DNA from: Methylococcaceae bacterium UBA662
GTDB lineage: Bacteria > Pseudomonadota > Gammaproteobacteria > Methylococcales > Methylomonadaceae
Length of the DNA: 9,602 bases
Direction of reading: 5' to 3'
NCBI GenBank assembly: GCA_002299425.1
Contig: DBNW01000016.1
Span: 535-10,136, forward strand
Shown here: piece after piece, positions 6,616 through 9,602 of the stretch
How positions within the stretch are numbered: the stretch's first letter is position 1
Layout of the letters: each line of letters starts with the position of its first letter
Program-made: the position numbers and the translations under genes
The notes under the pieces: model-generated
What the model was told of the DNA's origin: nothing
What the model saw: the letters and a program-made list of their open reading frames with translations, nothing else
Database searches by the model: none

Positions 6616-7236
6616 ATGACACAATTCTTTGCCATTCATCCTAAAAATCCGCAGTTACGGTTGATTCGTAACGCCGTGGAGATTTTACGCAAGGGTGGGA
6701 TCATCAGTTATCCGACCGATTCGGCTTATGCCATCGCTTGCCAAATCAACGATAAACAAGCTTTAGATAAAATCCGCGGTATCCGCCAGCTCGACGACAA
6801 GCACGATTTTACATTGGTTTGTAAGGACTTAGCGCAAGTTTCTACATTTACCAAAATGGGCAATGACGCCTTTCGCTTGATTAAATCGTTAACCCCTGGG
6901 CCCTTCACGTTTATTTTAGAGGCTACCCGCGAGGTGCCACGGCGCTTGCAAGACCCTAAGAAAAAAACCATAGGCATCCGTATACCCGACCATCCCGTCG
7001 CCCGGCTGCTGGTTGAACAAATGGGCGAGCCGTTGTACAGCACCACGCTCCACTTGCCGGGCGACGAGGCGAGTTTGTCTGACCCTCATGAAATCCGCGA
7101 ACGTTTGCAACATGAACTGGATCTGGTGATAGATGCGGGCGTGATAGCGCCAGAAGCCACCACTATTATCGGCTTTACCGCCAATGGCCCGGAAATTATT
7201 AGGCAAGGCAAGGGTATCGCTGAGATGCTGACCTAA
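6616..7236 (+). CDS. yciO: YciO, Sua5/YciO/YrdC-family protein
   Basis: A 206-residue cytosolic protein very close in pattern to Escherichia YciO: MTQFFAIHPKNPQ at the start, then GGIISYPTDSAYA, IRQLDDKHDFTLVCKDL, AFRLIKSLTPGPFTFIL, EVPRRLQDPKKKTIGIRIPDHP and a C-terminal G-I/V-x-P-E/K-x-TT segment. The family shares the fold of TsaC/Sua5, which makes threonylcarbamoyl-AMP from threonine, bicarbonate and ATP for the t6A modification of tRNA. In Escherichia YciO does not replace TsaC, so its physiological job is less certain. A longer frame opens with TTG at 6592, but the ATG at 6616 aligns with the family N-terminus and is preferred. It lacks the extra C-terminal domain of Sua5. It heads a run of closely spaced genes through rluB. 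Confidence 0.92.
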   Translation: MTQFFAIHPKNPQLRLIRNAVEILRKGGIISYPTDSAYAIACQINDKQALDKIRGIRQLDDKHDFTLVCKDLAQVSTFTKMGNDAFRLIKSLTPGPFTFILEATREVPRRLQDPKKKTIGIRIPDHPVARLLVEQMGEPLYSTTLHLPGDEASLSDPHEIRERLQHELDLVIDAGVIAPEATTIIGFTANGPEIIRQGKGIAEMLT

Positions 7237-7254
7237 CTAAAGGATGCGAATACT

Positions 7255-7908
7255 ATGATGAACGAACTGAGCTTGGTCCAACGTATTGTCGTTTGGGCGT
7301 TGCCGGTCATTTTTGCTATCACCGTACACGAAGTGGCGCACGGATGGGTAGCGAAACTGAAGGGCGATCTGACCGCTTACAAGGCAGGCCGCTTGACACT
7401 GAATCCGATCAAGCATATCGACCCACTAGGCACTCTTATTTTGCCGGGCATTTTACTGTTGACGGGGACGGGGATTATTTTTGGCTGGGCGAAGCCAATA
7501 CCCGTCGATGGCCGCAACTTAAAAAAACCGCTGCAAGACATGGCCTGGGTGGCTGCCGCAGGCCCTTTGTCCAACTTGATAATGGCATTACTTTGGGCCT
7601 TGCTAGCGCGAATTGCCACCTTGGTTAATCTGGAGTTTTTCTCATTGCCCTTGATTTACATGGGTGTTGCCGGTATTTCTATCAATCTGGTGTTGTTTTT
7701 AATCAACTTGTTGCCCATTCCACCTTTGGATGGCAGCCGCATTCTGACCGGGTTCCTGCCGCCGCGCTGGGCGTGGCAATACAATCAATTGGAACGCTAC
7801 GGTTTTGTAATTTTAGTGGTTTTGCTGTACAGCGGTGCCTTAAATGCGGTCTTGGCGTACCCTATGTACAGGGCGCAACAACTGTTTTTTTCAATCGCCG
7901 GGTTATAA
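7255..7908 (+). CDS. M50 site-2-type membrane metalloprotease
   Basis: A 217-residue polytopic membrane protein of the short M50 (RseP/SpoIVFB-like) group. Zinc-binding HEVAH (25-29) lies in the first membrane helix, and the third ligand is D159 in NLLPIPPLDG (151-160). GRLTLNPIKHIDPLGT (45-60) and FGWAKPIPV (76-84) are the usual signatures between them. About five or six hydrophobic segments are visible, near 8-28, 58-75, 96-120, 130-153 and 183-202. No PDZ, CBS or signal-peptide region is present, so this is the minimal catalytic form, and its substrate is unknown. Intramembrane cleavage is the family's role. AAAGGA at 7239-7244 supports the first of two adjacent ATGs (7255, 7258). It lies 18 bases after yciO and 27 bases before scpA, a placement common in gammaproteobacteria. 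Confidence 0.92.
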   Translation: MMNELSLVQRIVVWALPVIFAITVHEVAHGWVAKLKGDLTAYKAGRLTLNPIKHIDPLGTLILPGILLLTGTGIIFGWAKPIPVDGRNLKKPLQDMAWVAAAGPLSNLIMALLWALLARIATLVNLEFFSLPLIYMGVAGISINLVLFLINLLPIPPLDGSRILTGFLPPRWAWQYNQLERYGFVILVVLLYSGALNAVLAYPMYRAQQLFFSIAGL

Positions 7909-7919
7909 CAAACCGCGTA

Positions 7920-7927
7920 GGGGAGGG
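7920..7927 (+). promoter_or_regulatory. Strong ribosome binding site supporting the TTG start of scpA
   Basis: GGGGAGGG lies eight bases before TTG at 7936. No other start codon sits at a suitable distance, so it fixes an unusual TTG start for scpA and an N-terminal extension of about 40 residues before the conserved domain. Confidence 0.65.
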
Positions 7928-7935
7928 CGGCTAAG

Positions 7936-8760
7936 TTGTCTGATTTTGGCGCAGCGTGTTTGCAAGCAGGGGTGCCGCCTGCGGCTTTGGCCCTAGTCAA
8001 AGGCGCGCCGTACCATGAATTGCCCGAGGACTTGTACATACCCCCAGATGCCCTAGAGGTGTTTTTGGACTTGTTCGAGGGGCCGTTGGATTTGTTATTG
8101 TACTTGCTCAAAAAGCAAAATCTGGACATCCTCGATATTTCTGTGGCGCAAGTTGCTCGGCAATACATGGACTATATCCGTCTTATGGCGGCCTCAAAAC
8201 TGGAGTTAGCGGCCGAGTATCTGGTGATGGCGGCGTGGCTGGCGGAGATAAAATCCAGGATGTTGCTGCCCCGCCAAACACAGCCAGAGGAAGAAGTAGA
8301 CCCCCGCGCCACCTTGATTCAAAGGCTTCAGGAGTACGCGGCCATTAAAAATGCAGCCGACCTGCTCGATCGGCTGCCACGCTTGGAACGCGACCTGTTT
8401 CTTGCTGACGTAGACCTTTCTGCCCTAGCGGTGACGCGGCTTTTGCCCGATGTGCCACTTAATGAGCTGTTAGCAGCCTTTCAAGCGGTACTTAAGCGCG
8501 CCGAGCAACTCAGCCACCACCCCATCACCAAGGAACCGCTGTCAGTCCGTGAACGCATGTCAACCATTTTGGAAAATCTTAAAAGAGCGGATAGTCTCTT
8601 TTTCACGCAATTATTTAGTCGAAAAGAAGGCCGACACGGCGCTGTGGTCGCGTTTTTGGCCATCCTCGAACTCAGCAAGGAACAGCTTATCGACATCTTC
8701 CATTGTCACGGCAGCAACCGGCTCGCTGTCCGCATTGTCAGTAACGAAAACCAAGCCTAA
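7936..8760 (+). CDS. scpA: Segregation and condensation protein A (kleisin)
   Basis: A 274-residue cytosolic kleisin that bridges the heads of the SMC dimer and binds ScpB in the bacterial condensin. The conserved N-terminal helix region is seen at LDLFEGPLDLLLYLLKKQNL (44-63), then DILDISVAQVARQYMDYI and the AAEYLVMAAWLAEIKSRMLLP segment that closes the SMC-neck-binding domain. An acidic linker (PEEEVDP) and a ScpB-binding middle follow. The C-terminal winged helix (about 232-270) holds VVAFLAILELSKEQ. The TTG start is chosen because GGGGAGGG precedes it. It gives about 40 extra residues before the domain, with a proline- and alanine-rich start. A shorter start inside the domain would cut the motif. 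Presence of ScpAB implies an SMC-ScpAB condensin rather than MukBEF. It is followed by scpB. Confidence 0.94.
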   Translation: MSDFGAACLQAGVPPAALALVKGAPYHELPEDLYIPPDALEVFLDLFEGPLDLLLYLLKKQNLDILDISVAQVARQYMDYIRLMAASKLELAAEYLVMAAWLAEIKSRMLLPRQTQPEEEVDPRATLIQRLQEYAAIKNAADLLDRLPRLERDLFLADVDLSALAVTRLLPDVPLNELLAAFQAVLKRAEQLSHHPITKEPLSVRERMSTILENLKRADSLFFTQLFSRKEGRHGAVVAFLAILELSKEQLIDIFHCHGSNRLAVRIVSNENQA

Positions 8761-8845
8761 AGAGCGGCCTTCGCTGCTAGCCTTAGGTACGCCCTCTGCT
8801 GAGTTGAGCGCTGTGTTGCCATCAGACGTTGAAACCGTTCCTTGC

Positions 8846-9418
8846 ATGAACCAAGTGACGCAAGTGGCGTTGACACAGTCCCCAGACAATGCGCTTAAGT
8901 CCATTGTCGAGGCTATTTTGTTTGCGGCCGGAAAACCGATGACGGCCGAACAAATCCAACGGGTTTTCCCGGAGCGGGAGCGGCCGCAATTGGCTGAAAT
9001 TGACCACGCGCTTGCGGCGATTGCCGAAGAGTACCAAACGCGCCCCGTACAGTTGCAAAAAGTCGCCAGCGGCTACCGTTTTCAAGTTAAAGCCGAGCTG
9101 TCACCCTGGGTAGAGCGCTTGTTCGAGGAAAAACCGACCAAGTATTCCAAAGCCCTGCTGGAAACGCTGGCCATTATCGCTTACCGGCAACCCGTAAGCC
9201 GTGGCGACATTGAAGACATCCGGGGTGTTAGCGTCAGTTCCGGCATTATCCATACCTTACTGGAACGGGAATGGGTTAAAGTGGTCGCCCATAAAGAAAC
9301 GCCAGGCCGACCGGCTTTGTACGGCACCACCGCAGCGTTCCTAGATTATTTTAATTTGTCGGCCTTGCAGGAGTTGCCGCCATTGCAAGACATCGCCGAT
9401 CTGGACTTGAGCCAATGA
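8846..9418 (+). CDS. scpB: Segregation and condensation protein B
   Basis: A 190-residue protein from the ATG at 8846, made of two winged helices that bind the ScpA middle region as a dimer. Seen are IVEAILFAAGKPMTAEQI (first winged helix), LQKVASGYRFQVKAEL, KYSKALLETLAIIAYRQPVSRGDIEDIRGV (second winged helix; the best family signature) and HKETPGRPALYGTT near the end. The length is usual for the family. The start is uncertain: the frame is open far upstream, into scpA, and no Shine-Dalgarno precedes 8846. TTG 8804, GTG 8813 and TTG 8816 are alternatives that would add 10-14 residues without family motifs. The conserved domain begins about 12 residues after M(8846), which favours that start. 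It acts with ScpA and SMC in chromosome segregation. Its stop overlaps the rluB Shine-Dalgarno, suggesting coupled translation. Confidence 0.92.
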   Translation: MNQVTQVALTQSPDNALKSIVEAILFAAGKPMTAEQIQRVFPERERPQLAEIDHALAAIAEEYQTRPVQLQKVASGYRFQVKAELSPWVERLFEEKPTKYSKALLETLAIIAYRQPVSRGDIEDIRGVSVSSGIIHTLLEREWVKVVAHKETPGRPALYGTTAAFLDYFNLSALQELPPLQDIADLDLSQ

Positions 9419-9429
9419 GGATGCCCATC

Positions 9430-9602
9430 ATGAATGTCAAAAAACCGTTGCGTGAACCAGGCAAAGCTGCCGTTCCCCTACAAAATACCTCAGGCATAGC
9501 GGGCGGGCGCGTCCAAAAAGTGCTGGCACAAGGGGGCCTAGGCTCGCGCCGGGAAATAGAACGCTGGATTAACGAGGATCGTTTACGCATCAACGGCAAT
9601 CC
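9430..9602 (+). CDS. rluB: 23S rRNA pseudouridine synthase RluB, N-terminal part (partial)
   Basis: The first 57 codons of a gene that leaves the window on the right. An S4 RNA-binding domain is seen from about residue 27: RVQKVLAQGGLGSRREIERW followed by RLRING, as in RsuA/RluB/RluF enzymes. RluB isomerises U2605 of 23S rRNA in the large ribosomal subunit. The catalytic aspartate region lies beyond the window, so RluB rather than RluE/RluF or RsuA is chosen from position: directly after scpB, the classic scpA-scpB-rluB order. Two in-frame ATGs exist, 9421 and 9430. GAGG at 9417-9420 touches the first but is nine bases from the second, so 9430 is preferred. A basic, flexible 25-residue leader precedes S4. 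Confidence 0.88.
   Translation, partial: MNVKKPLREPGKAAVPLQNTSGIAGGRVQKVLAQGGLGSRREIERWINEDRLRINGN

Noticed and set aside
9351..9599. Leftward 82-codon open frame at the right edge
   Set aside because: It covers the end of scpB and the start of rluB on the other strand; both are well supported, and this frame shows no motif.

Overview
The window reads as chromosomal DNA of a methylotrophic gammaproteobacterium, most likely a methanotroph of the Methylococcales. The strongest clue is a tandem pair of NAD(P)-dependent methylenetetrahydromethanopterin (H4MPT) dehydrogenase genes. These belong to formaldehyde oxidation in methylotrophs and are rare elsewhere in bacteria. An scpA-scpB-rluB block and an Escherichia-like YciO agree with a gammaproteobacterium outside the MukBEF-carrying enteric lineage. 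Base composition looks even, near 50% GC, along the whole window. There is no insertion sequence, tRNA, rRNA, CRISPR array or phage gene.

Left part (1-1434): the last 64 codons of thiC (thiamine pyrimidine synthesis) run rightward and meet nspC (carboxynorspermidine decarboxylase, polyamine synthesis), which runs leftward. Centre left (1435-3411): a 139-base divergent region carries a good sigma-70-type promoter facing right, followed by mtdB copy 1 and, after 23 bases, mtdB copy 2. The two proteins are about 52% identical by hand count and differ at the residues expected to choose NADP or NAD.

Centre (3412-6503): a stand-alone calcineurin-type metallophosphoesterase, a soluble cytochrome P450, and a CvfB-type S1 RNA-binding protein whose start lies 10 bases after the P450 stop. 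This is the most accessory-looking part. The jobs of the phosphoesterase and the P450 cannot be read from context.

Right part (6504-9602): a probable operon of yciO, a small M50 site-2-type membrane protease, scpA, scpB and the beginning of rluB. It combines tRNA/translation-linked functions with chromosome condensation (ScpAB are the SMC partners). In other gammaproteobacteria as I remember them, trpS often lies between the protease and scpA; here it is absent.

I found no clear new multi-gene system. The best leads are the diverged tandem mtdB pair, the P450-cvfB pairing and the orphan metallophosphoesterase. All product calls come from reading motifs and from memory of families; no database search was made.
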